From NCBI RefSeq assembly GCF_040496035.1, contig NZ_JBEPJZ010000001.1, positions 2,356,001 through 2,420,000 of the forward strand: DNA of 64,000 nt, read 5' to 3'. Below, piece by piece: positions 32,773 through 44,167 of the stretch (within the stretch, counting starts at the first letter, position 1; each line of letters opens with the position of its first letter). The translations under genes were made by a program, and so were the position numbers. The notes beneath the pieces were generated by a model that saw only the letters and a list, made by a program, of their open reading frames with translations, ran no database searches and was not told where the DNA came from. Source of the DNA: Agromyces sp. SYSU T00194 (lineage in GTDB: Bacteria; Actinomycetota; Actinomycetes; Actinomycetales; Microbacteriaceae).

Positions 32773-33897
32773 TCAGGGCGCGAACGGGTCGGCGACCCGG
32801 GCGCCCGTGCGGCGCAGCTCCACGACGCGCTGCAGCTCGAGGTCGAGCCCCTCGCGTCGCATCCGCAGGTCGAGGTAGAGCAGTGCGACGACGGCCGACT
32901 GCGCGACGGCGGCGACGGCGCCGACCACCAGCGACAGGCCGATCGCGACCACGTACGTCGCCACCAGCACGGCGAGGCCGGTGCCGGTGCCGGTCGGGTC
33001 GATGAGGAACGACGCGAGTCCGCCGACGAAGCTGATCGGCTGCACGACCACCTGCGCCGCCGTGTTCACGATGAACGCCACGAGCAGCTCCACGCCGAAG
33101 ATGCGCCAGAAGTGGCCGTCGGTGAGTCGCCAGGAACGCGCCATGGCGCTGAAGACGCCCCGGCGCTCGAGCACGATCGCGCTCGGCGTGAGCGACAGCT
33201 TCGTGTAGGTCCATGCGGCGAGCACGGCGATGCCGAGGCCCAGCACGAGGGCGATGGCGACGCCGACGAAGACCAGCACGGGCTCGATGAGCGCGAACCC
33301 GAGCACGATCCCGACCAGCAGGACCGTGATGACGCCGACCGCGGCGGCGACGAGCAGCACCCAGCCGATCAGGGGCCCGATGCGGCGTGCGGCGCGCCGC
33401 CAGACCTCCGCGAAGCGCAGGCGCTCGCCGAGGGTGCCGGATGCCACGTCGACGACCATGATCCCCTGGAGGAACGCCGACCCGATCACCGACAGCGCGA
33501 TGGGCACCAGCATGAGCAGGAGGAAGCCCGCCGCCCCTCCGCTCGCGATCGCGTCGAGGTCGTCGGCCGACGCGCGCTCGAGGCGATCGATCAGGCCGAA
33601 CATGACGGGGAAGACCAGCGCGACGGTGGCGAGCGTCACCACGACCTGCACCAGCAGGCCGCTGCCGAAGGTGGGACCCGGGTTGCGCCGGATGGTCTGG
33701 AACGGGGCGCCGAGGAGGGTGGCGAAGCCCAGCGGTCGCAGCGGCACGAGCCCGGGACGCGGGGGCGGCGTCCAGCCGGCCTCCGGTCCCGTCGGCGCCG
33801 CACCGGCCGGGCCGCCGGCGGGGGGCGGACCGGAGGTGCCGGCCGGGTTCGACCCGGTTCCGGGGCCGGTCGGCGGATGCCACGTCTGATCGGTCAC
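32773..33897 (-). CDS. Polytopic membrane protein, GlpQ-membrane-domain like
   Basis: 374 aa. Pro/Gly-rich N-terminal 55 residues, then about six membrane segments. RPLGFATLLGAPFQTIRRNPGPTF (33660-33740) and SAIVLERRGVFSAMARSWRLTDGHFWRIFG (33085-33180) are typical of the domain found beside glycerophosphodiesterases in actinobacteria; no catalytic diesterase domain exists here. GTG 33897 is chosen over ATG 33960 because AGGAGG stands 5 nt upstream. It is the first gene of the MoxR operon and lies divergent from mtrA, with 174 nt between. Confidence 0.78.
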   Translation of the reverse strand: MTDQTWHPPTGPGTGSNPAGTSGPPPAGGPAGAAPTGPEAGWTPPPRPGLVPLRPLGFATLLGAPFQTIRRNPGPTFGSGLLVQVVVTLATVALVFPVMFGLIDRLERASADDLDAIASGGAAGFLLLMLVPIALSVIGSAFLQGIMVVDVASGTLGERLRFAEVWRRAARRIGPLIGWVLLVAAAVGVITVLLVGIVLGFALIEPVLVFVGVAIALVLGLGIAVLAAWTYTKLSLTPSAIVLERRGVFSAMARSWRLTDGHFWRIFGVELLVAFIVNTAAQVVVQPISFVGGLASFLIDPTGTGTGLAVLVATYVVAIGLSLVVGAVAAVAQSAVVALLYLDLRMRREGLDLELQRVVELRRTGARVADPFAP

Positions 33898-34071
33898 CGG
33901 TGCCTCCTCACGCGTCCACCCATCGTGCCATGTCGGGGCGGTCGGGGAGCGGTCGTCCACGGGTTCCGGGGCCGGAATCCGCGTGCGAGGAACCGCTCTC
34001 CCGCCGCTCGACTACGCTGGGAGCGGCGCCCACGCACGTGGTGCGGCGCGGGACGAACGGGAACGGGACGG

Positions 34072-34752
34072 ATGAACGCACGCGTACTCGTGGTCGACGA
34101 CGACCAGGCACTCGCCGAGATGATCGGCATCGTGCTGCGGACGGAGGGGTTCGAGCCCTTCTTCTGCGCCGACGGCACGTCGGCCCTGGACGAGTTCCGC
34201 CAGTCGCGGCCCGACCTCGTCCTGCTCGACCTCATGCTGCCGGGCATGGACGGGATCGAGGTGTGCTCGCGCATCCGCGCAGAGTCGGGCACCCCGATCA
34301 TCATGCTCACCGCGAAGTCCGACACGGCCGACGTGGTGAAGGGCCTCGAGTCCGGCGCCGACGACTACATGGTCAAGCCGTTCAACCCCAAGGAGCTCAT
34401 CGCGCGCATCCGCACCCGGCTGCGCCCCGTCGGCGACGGCGAAGGCGACCTGCTCCGGGTCGGCGACCTCACGGTCGACGCCGCCGCGCACGAGGTGCGC
34501 CGCGGCGAGGACCTCATCGCGCTCACGCCGCTCGAGTTCGACCTGCTGCTCACGCTCGCGTCGAAGCCGCAGCAGGTGTTCACCCGGGAGATGCTGCTCG
34601 AGCAGGTCTGGGGCTACCACTACAAGGCCGACACCCGGCTGGTGAACGTGCACGTGCAGCGCCTGCGGGCGAAGGTCGAGGACGATCCGGACAACCCGAG
34701 CATCGTGATGACCGTGCGCGGCGTCGGGTACCGGGCCGGCGCCACCGTCTAG
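34072..34752 (+). CDS. mtrA: Response regulator MtrA
   Basis: 226 aa OmpR/PhoB-type. Receiver with acidic pair DDD (residues 9-11), phospho-acceptor Asp in LVLLDLMLPGMDG (about residue 53) and Lys in DYMVKPFNPKEL; winged-helix with TPLEFDLLLTLASKPQQVFTREMLLEQVWGY (34525-34615) and RLVNVHVQRLRAKVE. Matches MtrA, the essential actinobacterial regulator of cell division, wall hydrolases and replication. The sensor mtrB follows after 7 nt, then lpqB. TACGCT at 34013-34018 is a candidate -10. Confidence 0.97.
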   Translation: MNARVLVVDDDQALAEMIGIVLRTEGFEPFFCADGTSALDEFRQSRPDLVLLDLMLPGMDGIEVCSRIRAESGTPIIMLTAKSDTADVVKGLESGADDYMVKPFNPKELIARIRTRLRPVGDGEGDLLRVGDLTVDAAAHEVRRGEDLIALTPLEFDLLLTLASKPQQVFTREMLLEQVWGYHYKADTRLVNVHVQRLRAKVEDDPDNPSIVMTVRGVGYRAGATV

Positions 34753-34759
34753 GCCACCC

Positions 34760-36463
34760 GTGCGCGGCGACGGCGACCAGCCCCCGATCACCTGGCGCTC
34801 GTGGCGGAGCTGGCCACGGCAGTTCGCCGCGCTGTTCCGCCGGTCGCTGCAGTTCCGCACGGTCCTCATCACGATCTCCCTGTCGGGCCTCGCGATCCTG
34901 GTGATCGGCCTGTACATCTCGTTCAGCATCGCCTCGAACCTCTTCCAGACCCGTCTCGACCAGGTGCTCGACGCCTCCACGAACGCGGAGACCGCCGCGC
35001 AGGCGGTGCTCGACTCGTCGGACGCGACCGACCGCGCCGCGCTGCAGAGCGTGCTGCGCTCGGCGATCGAGCGGGCCAGCGTGACGGCGTCGAGCTCGCT
35101 CGTCGCCGTCTACCGCGCGCCCGGGCAGGAGTCGTCGACGATCGCGCCGCAGGACCAGGGCACGAACCAGCTCACCAACACCATCACCGACCAGCTCCGC
35201 CAGACCGTGCAGGACAACCCGGGGAGCCAGTTCTGGCAGTCGGTCGAGTTCGTCGAGCTGGACGAGTCCACCGTCCCGGGCGTGGTCGTGGGCACCGACG
35301 TGGAGGTCCCGAGCGCCGGCCGGTACGAGCTGTACATCGGCTACAACCTCGCCGACGCCGACGCGACGCTGGCGTTCATGCAGTTCACGGGCGTCGTCGG
35401 CGCGATCGCGCTGCTCGTGCTGCTCGCCGTGATCACGCTCCTGGTGGTCCGCTGGGTGATCGAGCCGATCCAGGCCGTGTCGGCGACGAGCCGGAGGTTC
35501 GCCGACGGCGACCTCGGCGTGCGCATGCCCACCAAGGGCGAGGACGAGCTCGCGACGCTCGCGGAGTCGTTCAACGGCATGGCCGACAGCCTGCAGCAGC
35601 GCATCCACGAGCTGGCGGAGCTCTCCGTCATGCAGCAGCGGTTCGTGTCCGACGTGTCGCACGAGCTCCGCACCCCGCTCACCACGATCCGGCTGGCTGG
35701 CGACGTGCTCTACCAGCAGCGCGAGGACTTCCGGCAGTCGACCTCGCGCACGGTCGAGCTGCTGCACACGCAGACCGAGCGCTTCGAGACGCTGCTCGCC
35801 GACCTGCTCGAGATCAGCCGGTACGACGCCGGCTCGGTCGAGCTCGAGGCCGAGCCGACCAACCTCGTGCACCTGGCGACGGATGCCGTCGACGGCATGC
35901 GCTCGCTCGCCGAGGAGCGCGGCTCCGACATGCGCGTCGTCGCGCCCGGCGGCCACCTCGACGCGGAGGTCGACCCGCGGCGCATCCGGCGCGTCGTGCG
36001 CAACCTCCTCGGCAACGCGATCGAGCACGGCGAGGGCAGGCCCATCGTGGTCTCGGTCGACAGCGACGAGCACGCCGTCGCCATCGCCGTGCGCGACTAC
36101 GGGCTCGGCATGACCGCCGAGGACGCGGACCGCGTGTTCGACCGCTTCTGGCGGGCCGACCCGAGCCGCAAGCGATCGATCGGCGGTACCGGACTCGGGC
36201 TCGCCATCTCGCTGGAGGACGCCCACGTGCACGGCGGATGGCTCGAGGTGTGGTCGTCGCCCGGCGCGGGATCCTGCTTCCGACTCACCCTCCCGCGCGT
36301 GGCGGGCGGGGTCCTCGCCTCCTCGCCGCTGCCCCTGCCGCCCGAGGACGCCGAGGGCACGGACCACGAGGTGGCCCGCCTCGTCGGATCGGTCGGCACG
36401 ACGGGGCCCGTGCCCACGGTCGACGACGCGTCGACCCCGACGACGGAGGTCGATCGTGCGTAG
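34760..36463 (+). CDS. mtrB: Sensor histidine kinase MtrB
   Basis: 567 aa. Membrane segments at about residues 34-56 and 209-231 flank an extracytoplasmic domain; HAMP (WVIEPIQAVSATSRRFADGD), HisKA with phospho-acceptor His in FVSDVSHELRTPLTTI, and HATPase with NLLGNAIEHGEG, YGLGM and GGTGLGLAIS. A 60-residue acidic tail follows. Start is GTG 34760. Its last codons overlap the lpqB start by 8 nt. The pair with MtrA is certain from order and sequence. Confidence 0.96.
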   Translation: MRGDGDQPPITWRSWRSWPRQFAALFRRSLQFRTVLITISLSGLAILVIGLYISFSIASNLFQTRLDQVLDASTNAETAAQAVLDSSDATDRAALQSVLRSAIERASVTASSSLVAVYRAPGQESSTIAPQDQGTNQLTNTITDQLRQTVQDNPGSQFWQSVEFVELDESTVPGVVVGTDVEVPSAGRYELYIGYNLADADATLAFMQFTGVVGAIALLVLLAVITLLVVRWVIEPIQAVSATSRRFADGDLGVRMPTKGEDELATLAESFNGMADSLQQRIHELAELSVMQQRFVSDVSHELRTPLTTIRLAGDVLYQQREDFRQSTSRTVELLHTQTERFETLLADLLEISRYDAGSVELEAEPTNLVHLATDAVDGMRSLAEERGSDMRVVAPGGHLDAEVDPRRIRRVVRNLLGNAIEHGEGRPIVVSVDSDEHAVAIAVRDYGLGMTAEDADRVFDRFWRADPSRKRSIGGTGLGLAISLEDAHVHGGWLEVWSSPGAGSCFRLTLPRVAGGVLASSPLPLPPEDAEGTDHEVARLVGSVGTTGPVPTVDDASTPTTEVDRA

Positions 36464-38144
36464 CATCCGCCATGCGGCGTCCATCGCCGCGCTCGCGACC
36501 CTCGCGCTGCTCGCGGGGTGCGCGTCGATCCCCACCTCGGGCGGCGTGAACGCCGGGCAGGTCACGACCGGCGAGGAGACGGTCGAGGTCGACGTCGTGG
36601 CCTCCGGCCCCGTCTCGGGCAGCTCGCCCGAGCAGATCCTGCGCGGATTCGTCGACGCGGCCGCCAGCCCGCGCAACAACTACCAGACGGCGCGCCTGTT
36701 CCTCACCCCGACCTTCGCGGAGGAGTGGACGCCGGACGCCGGCGCGACGGTCGACCGCATCTCCGCCCGCCAGTACGTCGAGCTCGACGAGAACAGCTGG
36801 CGCATCCAGGCGGAGCCCGTGGCGGGCCTCACCGAGACGGGCGAGTACGACGACACGGTCTCGGACTCGCGGGTCACGCTCGACTACGAGCTGACCCAGG
36901 TCGCGGGGGAGTGGCGCATCTCGCGCGCCCCGCAGGGCGTGCTCGTGGACGACGCGATCTTCGACATCGCATTCGCGCAGTACCCGCTGTACTTCTACGA
37001 CCCGACCACCACCTACCTCGTGCCCGACGTGCGCTGGTTCGCCCGGCGCGAGTCGACCCAGACCAGCATCGTGCGCGAACTGCTGCGCGGTCCGGCCGAG
37101 TGGCTCACGGCGGGCGTGGTCAGTGCGATCCCCGACGGCCTGCGGCTCGATCCCGGCGCCGTGCCGGTCGAGTCGCGCATCGCGGAGATCGCGCTCACCG
37201 GCGACGTGACCGACGACCTGCGCACGCTGCAGCTCATGCAGCTGCAGTTCCAGGAGAGCCTCGCCTCGGTGCGCGGCATCGAGGACGTGGACCTGCGGTT
37301 CAACGGCGCCGACGACGAGATCCCCGACCTCGCGCTGTCGGTGCCGGTGCTGAACCCGCGGGTCGACCCGCGCACCGTCGTGTACCGCGACGGCGAGTTC
37401 GGCTACCTGTCGACCTCCTCGCAGGAGGTGGCGCGCATCGACGGCGTCTCCGACGCGGTCGAGGCGCTGCAGCCGCTGGACGCCGCCGTCGGCAGGGACG
37501 GCGAGACGGTCGCCGTGCTCGCGGCGTCGGGGGCGTGGGTGGTCCGCGCCGGCCGGGACGCCGAACGGGTCGACGCCCGCGAGGGGCTCGTCACTCCGGC
37601 GATCGACGGGTTCGGCATCGTGTGGACCGCGACCACCGGGCGCGCCGACGAGATCGCCTGGCATGCGCCGGACGGCTCGCAGGGGATCGTGGCGACCCCC
37701 TGGCCCGAGTCCGCCGGCATCGCCGCCCTCTCCGTCTCGCGCGACGGCACGCGCCTGGTCGTCCTCGTCCAGGCGGGCGAGCGCACGCAGCTCGAGGTCG
37801 CATCCATCGCCCGCGCCGACCAGCTCAACCTGCCGGACGCGCTCGGCGGACGCCTGGCGCTGACCGCGGTCGACGGCACGGCGCGCGACGTGGCGTGGCT
37901 CGGTCCGAGCACCGTCGCGTCGCTCACGACCGGGACCGACGGCGACACCATCGTCGTCACGCAGGACGTCGGCGGCACGAGCACCACCCGCGACGGGCCC
38001 GAGGACGCGCGCGAGATCGTGGGCGGCAACACGGTGCGCGAGGCGCGCATCCTCACCGCCGACGGAGACCTGGACCAGCAGAGCGGCGTGGCCTGGCAGG
38101 TGCGCTCCACCGGCATCGCGTTCGTCGCCTCGCAGCAGGGCTGA
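36456..38144 (+). CDS. lpqB: Lipoprotein LpqB
   Basis: 562 aa. Lipobox LLAGC at residues 18-22 follows a positively charged n-region, so Cys22 should be lipidated and the protein anchored outside. A GerMN-type domain (SSPEQILRGFVDAAASPRNN onward; second block TSIVRELLRGPAEWLTAGVV) precedes a beta-propeller-like C-terminal half. LpqB binds and modulates MtrB in mycobacteria. GTG start overlaps mtrB by 8 nt. Orthologue identity rests on both domain layout and synteny. Confidence 0.95.
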   Translation: MRSIRHAASIAALATLALLAGCASIPTSGGVNAGQVTTGEETVEVDVVASGPVSGSSPEQILRGFVDAAASPRNNYQTARLFLTPTFAEEWTPDAGATVDRISARQYVELDENSWRIQAEPVAGLTETGEYDDTVSDSRVTLDYELTQVAGEWRISRAPQGVLVDDAIFDIAFAQYPLYFYDPTTTYLVPDVRWFARRESTQTSIVRELLRGPAEWLTAGVVSAIPDGLRLDPGAVPVESRIAEIALTGDVTDDLRTLQLMQLQFQESLASVRGIEDVDLRFNGADDEIPDLALSVPVLNPRVDPRTVVYRDGEFGYLSTSSQEVARIDGVSDAVEALQPLDAAVGRDGETVAVLAASGAWVVRAGRDAERVDAREGLVTPAIDGFGIVWTATTGRADEIAWHAPDGSQGIVATPWPESAGIAALSVSRDGTRLVVLVQAGERTQLEVASIARADQLNLPDALGGRLALTAVDGTARDVAWLGPSTVASLTTGTDGDTIVVTQDVGGTSTTRDGPEDAREIVGGNTVREARILTADGDLDQQSGVAWQVRSTGIAFVASQQG

Positions 38145-38234
38145 GCCGCCCTCCACAGGACGCGACCCGCGGGTCGGCCCGCCCCGATCACCGGCCGGGC
38201 GGATGCCGCGGGCGCGGCGCGCGAGCATGGTCCG

Positions 38235-38942
38235 GTGATCGACCCCGTGCTCGGCGCCCTGCACGACGCGGCCGCCGTGCTGCTGCCCGTGCGGTGCGCC
38301 GGATGCGGAGCCGACGGGCGCAGCGTGTGCGTCGCCTGCACACGGGCGCTGCACCCGCGCCCGGCCGAGGACGCGCGGGGCGACCTCGCCTTCGTCGCGG
38401 CGCTCGAGTACGGCGGGGCGGTACGCGCCGTGCTGGCCGCCTACAAGGACGGCGGGCGCATCGACGCCGCCGCCGCCCTGGCGCCCGCGCTCGCGGCCGC
38501 GGTCGCAGCGGCGGCGGCGCGCGCGGCGCGGGGCGGGAGTCCGCCCGAACTCGTCTGCGTGCCGTCCGCGGCCGCAGCACGGCGCGCCCGCGGGTACCAC
38601 CCCGTGGAGCTGCTGCTCCGGCGCGGCGGGCTGCGGTCGGCGCGCCTGCTCGCCCGCACCGGGAGCCGCACGGACCAGGCGGGCCTGGGCCTCGCCGCGC
38701 GCGAGCGGAACGCCGCCGGTGCGCTGCGGGCGCTGCCGCGGGCACGGGGACGGCGCGTGATCCTGGTCGACGACATCGTCACCACGGGTGCCACCGCGCG
38801 GGAGGCGGTGCGTGCGCTGACGGCCGGCGGCGCGGACGTCGCCGGGGTCGCGGCGCTCGCGCGGACGCCTCGCCGGACGTCGTCGGGGCTCCCTCGGGCG
38901 ACCGAGAGGCGGGCCGATCCGCTTCATGGCGGGCGCACGTGA
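38235..38942 (+). CDS. ComF-family phosphoribosyltransferase-like protein
   Basis: 235 aa. N-terminal zinc-ribbon-like CAGCGADGRSVCVAC, then a type I phosphoribosyltransferase fold with the PRPP loop RVILVDDIVTTGATA. The middle is unusually Ala-rich (AALAPALAAAVAAAAARAAR). ComF assists DNA uptake in naturally competent Firmicutes; in actinobacteria the gene always lies between lpqB and hpf and its role is unclear. GTG start with no strong Shine-Dalgarno sequence. Confidence 0.85.
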   Translation: MIDPVLGALHDAAAVLLPVRCAGCGADGRSVCVACTRALHPRPAEDARGDLAFVAALEYGGAVRAVLAAYKDGGRIDAAAALAPALAAAVAAAAARAARGGSPPELVCVPSAAAARRARGYHPVELLLRRGGLRSARLLARTGSRTDQAGLGLAARERNAAGALRALPRARGRRVILVDDIVTTGATAREAVRALTAGGADVAGVAALARTPRRTSSGLPRATERRADPLHGGRT

Positions 38943-39063
38943 AGCCCTCGGCGAACGTTCGGAAACCATCGCGTGACTTTGCCGGTGCGCCGGGTTAGCG
39001 TGAGAGCAAGGCGTGGAGCACTCGCCCCTCCGCCGGGCGGCACGCCGGATCAGGGAGGTCGTC

Positions 39064-39771
39064 ATGGAACTGAACATCGTCGGACGCAACTTGGGGATCA
39101 CCGACCGTTTCCGCGACTACGCCGGCGAGAAGGCCGAGAAGGTCGAACACCTGGCGGAACGTGCCCTCGCCCTCGACGTGAAGGTGAGCAGGCACCACGA
39201 GACCAACGGGAACAGCGGGCCCGACCGGGTGGAACTCACCCTGATCGGGAAGGGCCCCGTCGTCCGGGCCGAGGCAGACGGCCAGGACAAGTACGCCGCG
39301 TTCGACGTCGCCCTCGGGCGCCTGCTGGAACGGATCCGCAGGGCCAAGGACCGCAGGAAGGTCCATCGAGGGCAGCACCGGCCGAAGTCGCTCCGCGAGG
39401 CGAGCAGCGACGGGTTCTTCGGCCACGGCGTGCAGCCCGCGGATGCCGCGGTGCTCGAGCGCGTGCGTGACGGCAGCGGCCCCGTGGAGGACGTCGCGGA
39501 GGCCGAGCAGGAGGACGAGTACTGCCCGGTCGTGATCCGGCGGAAGGTCTTCGCCACGACCCCGATGACGGTCGACGACGCGCTCTACTTCATGGAGCTG
39601 GTCGGCCACGACTTCTACCTCTTCATCGATTCCGAGAACGGGCGCCCGAGCGTGGTGTACCGGCGCAAGGGGTGGGACTACGGCCTGATCGGCCTCGACG
39701 AGCAGGCCGACGCCGCGAGCCCGGAGGGGCTCGAGGAGCAGCTCGTGCAGGCCGGCGCGGCCCGCGGCTGA
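39064..39771 (+). CDS. hpf: Ribosome hibernation promoting factor, long form
   Basis: 235 aa. N-terminal S30AE/YfiA domain (MELNIVGRNLGITDRFRDY to about residue 110) binds the 30S decoding centre; linker; C-terminal dimerisation domain PVVIRRKVFATTPMTVDDAL to WDYGLIGL, which pairs two 70S ribosomes into a 100S dimer. ATG 39064 chosen because GGGAGG lies just before it and the fold begins there. Followed by a 12-bp hairpin and then secA. Expected to rise in stationary phase or hypoxia; no regulator site recognised here. Confidence 0.94.
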   Translation: MELNIVGRNLGITDRFRDYAGEKAEKVEHLAERALALDVKVSRHHETNGNSGPDRVELTLIGKGPVVRAEADGQDKYAAFDVALGRLLERIRRAKDRRKVHRGQHRPKSLREASSDGFFGHGVQPADAAVLERVRDGSGPVEDVAEAEQEDEYCPVVIRRKVFATTPMTVDDALYFMELVGHDFYLFIDSENGRPSVVYRRKGWDYGLIGLDEQADAASPEGLEEQLVQAGAARG

Positions 39772-39780
39772 GTGGCGCGC

Positions 39781-39806
39781 GGGACGGCGGCGACCGCCGC
39801 CGTCCC
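39781..39806 (+). terminator. Terminator hairpin after hpf
   Basis: Perfect 12-bp inverted repeat GGGACGGCGGCG / CGCCGCCGTCCC with 2-nt centre (effective loop slightly larger), starting 9 nt after the hpf stop. No U-tract, as is usual in actinobacteria. Confidence 0.7.
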
Positions 39807-39867
39807 ACCGTCTCGGCGCGTGTGTCCACGGAGGTGCCGGGGCACACAGCCGTCTCGCCGATACGAT

Positions 39868-39876
39868 TGCTATGAT
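39868..39876 (+). promoter_or_regulatory. Extended -10 promoter of secA
   Basis: TGCTATGAT: TGn followed by TATGAT (39871-39876), five of six matches to TATAAT. The GTG start of secA lies 82 nt downstream, leaving a leader of about 75 nt with GGAGAG near its end. Confidence 0.5.
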
Positions 39877-39958
39877 CGACCGCTGCGGGCCGACGCGACC
39901 TTGATCGCGCCCCGCGAGCGGCGCGGATCACGCGCCGTACGACGAGTGGAGAGCATCC

Positions 39959-42766
<2,808 letters not shown>

Positions 42767-42778
42767 GCCGGAGCATGT

Positions 42779-42810
42779 TCCCGGGCACGCGGCGCGCCGC
42801 CTGCCCGGGA
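42779..42810 (+). terminator. Near-perfect 32-nt palindrome after secA
   Basis: Outer arms TCCCGGGCA / TGCCCGGGA, one C-C mismatch, inner GCGGCG / CGCCGC. It begins 13 nt after the secA stop codon. Very stable stem; probable terminator for secA. Confidence 0.55.
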
Positions 42811-42936
42811 GTGCGCGGCGCGCGGCGACCGCGTCGGTGCGATGCGGTGGGCGCGCAGAAGCCCGGGTGGGTGCCGTGGGCACCGTCGCACCGGAGGACG
42901 CGGGTCCCGAGCGACCGCGTCAGCCGGTGAAGCGCG

Positions 42937-43383
42937 TCAGAGGACGCTGATGGCGCTCGCGCGCCAGCGGGCGTCGAGGCCCTCGAGTCGGATGGCCACG
43001 GCGCGCGAGCGCGCCTTGCTGTGGACCATCACCACGGCCTCGATGACCCCGTCGCGCGGTTCGCACTGCAGGATGCGCCCGATGCTGAATGCGGGGCGCG
43101 ACGGCGCCTGGCCCTTCACGCGGCGGGCGCGGGCGCCGAGCACGACGCGCTTCAGCAGGTGCCGGTACACGTCGTCGTTCACCCAACGCGCCATCTGCTC
43201 GAGCTCGCGGGCGCCCGCGAGGACCTCGATCACGCAGCGCGTGAGGTTGGTCAGCAGCGGTTCCGGGTCTGGAAGCTCGCTGCGCGCCGACGGCTGTCGG
43301 GCGAAGAAATCGTCATCGAATGCGGTGCCGGAACCCCTGATGGCCCCCCTCGGTCCGACATCCCTCCTCACTGCTGCGGTCAT
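42937..43383 (-). CDS. Rv3235-family protein
   Basis: 148 aa. Middle region PLLTNLTRCVIEVLAGARELEQMARWVNDDVYRHLLKRVV (43130-43250) and the end VHSKARSRAVAIRLEGLDARWRASAI match the small actinobacterial family typified by M. tuberculosis Rv3235, which is likewise close to secA. Alpha/beta with no catalytic motif; Cys49 and Trp67 are conserved-looking. The function is unknown. GGAG lies before the ATG. Convergent with secA across 170 nt that hold the palindrome above. Confidence 0.78.
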   Translation of the reverse strand: MTAAVRRDVGPRGAIRGSGTAFDDDFFARQPSARSELPDPEPLLTNLTRCVIEVLAGARELEQMARWVNDDVYRHLLKRVVLGARARRVKGQAPSRPAFSIGRILQCEPRDGVIEAVVMVHSKARSRAVAIRLEGLDARWRASAISVL

Positions 43384-43552
43384 GTCTGCTCCACACGGGA
43401 TGCGTCGCCCGCCGGCCGTGACGGGCGACGAGACGGCCCCCGTCTCCGGGGGCCGAGTCGGTCATTGCTGAGCAAGTTACGTGCGTGTCATGCACGGTGT
43501 CAATAAGGAACCCTCATTGTGGATAAATCGTAGTCACACCGTAACCGGACGG

Positions 43553-43558
43553 TAGCTT
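43553..43558 (+). promoter_or_regulatory. -10 box fixing the GTG start of the barrel protein
   Basis: TAGCTT ends 6 nt before GTG 43565, in an AT-richer stretch (43501-43560) that stands out from its surroundings. It favours GTG 43565 over ATG 43568. Confidence 0.4.
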
Positions 43559-43564
43559 TCGCTG

Positions 43565-44149
43565 GTGATGGGCGACGGATTCCTCGACGATCTCGACGCC
43601 GAGCTCGCCTTCGCGGACCGCGCGGACGCACGGGAGCTCCAGGCGGAGGAGGAGCGCCTGCGCGTCGCGCGGCTCGGCCTGCGCGACCGGATCGTGGGGA
43701 TGGCGCGGGACCACGACGGACGGGGGATCCGCATCGACCTGCGCGATCGCACGAGCATCGTGCTCGCGCCGGAGCGGTCCGGACGCGACTGGGTGTCCGG
43801 TCGGGCGGCGGCGCCCGACGGGGCCGGCACGTTCCCGTGCGTGGTCCCGATGCACGCGATCCGCGCGATCGTCCCGGCGCGCGCGGACCTGCCGGCGAGC
43901 CTCGCGGCCACGGGCCCCGGGGAGGTGGGCGACCGGCTGGGGCTCGGCGCGGTGCTGCGCGACCTGTGCCGCCGACGCGCCGCGGTCACGATCGCCAGCG
44001 GCGGGCAGGTGCTGCACGGCACCATCGACCGCGTCGGCCGCGACCACCTCGACCTCGCCGTCCACGAGCCGGGCACCGCCCGTCGCGACGCGGACGTGCG
44101 GCAGGTGCGCATCGTCCCGTTCGCCGAGGTCGACCTCGTGCGGTGGTGA
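43565..44149 (+). CDS. Uncharacterised protein with two apparent tandem small beta-barrels
   Basis: 194 aa; no family recognised with certainty. Residues 1-40 are helical and Glu/Asp rich. Two regions look like copies of one fold: residues about 54-103 (IRIDLRDRTSIVLAPERSGR, DWVSGRA, CVVPMHAIRAIV) and 139-192 (VTIASGGQVLHGTIDRVGRD, HLDLAVH, VRIVPFAEVDLV). The pattern of two long strands, Gly-rich turn, GxI-x2-VGxD and a final VP(F/M)xxI strand resembles small SH3/LSm-type barrels, the fold of Hfq. Homology to Hfq is not shown. It lies divergent from the Rv3235-family gene, with a regulator-like gene convergent downstream. Confidence 0.6.
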   Translation: MMGDGFLDDLDAELAFADRADARELQAEEERLRVARLGLRDRIVGMARDHDGRGIRIDLRDRTSIVLAPERSGRDWVSGRAAAPDGAGTFPCVVPMHAIRAIVPARADLPASLAATGPGEVGDRLGLGAVLRDLCRRRAAVTIASGGQVLHGTIDRVGRDHLDLAVHEPGTARRDADVRQVRIVPFAEVDLVRW

Positions 44150-44167
44150 CGCGCGCGGGCGGCACCG

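Noticed and set aside
38954..38963. LexA/SOS box CGAACGTTCG upstream of hpf
   Set aside because: Actinobacterial SOS boxes need four bases between CGAAC and GTTCG; here the halves touch. It may be a chance palindrome.
36285..39101. 938-aa open frame on the minus strand across mtrB-lpqB-comF
   Set aside because: Antisense to three recognised genes; His/Arg/Gly-rich composition with no motif.
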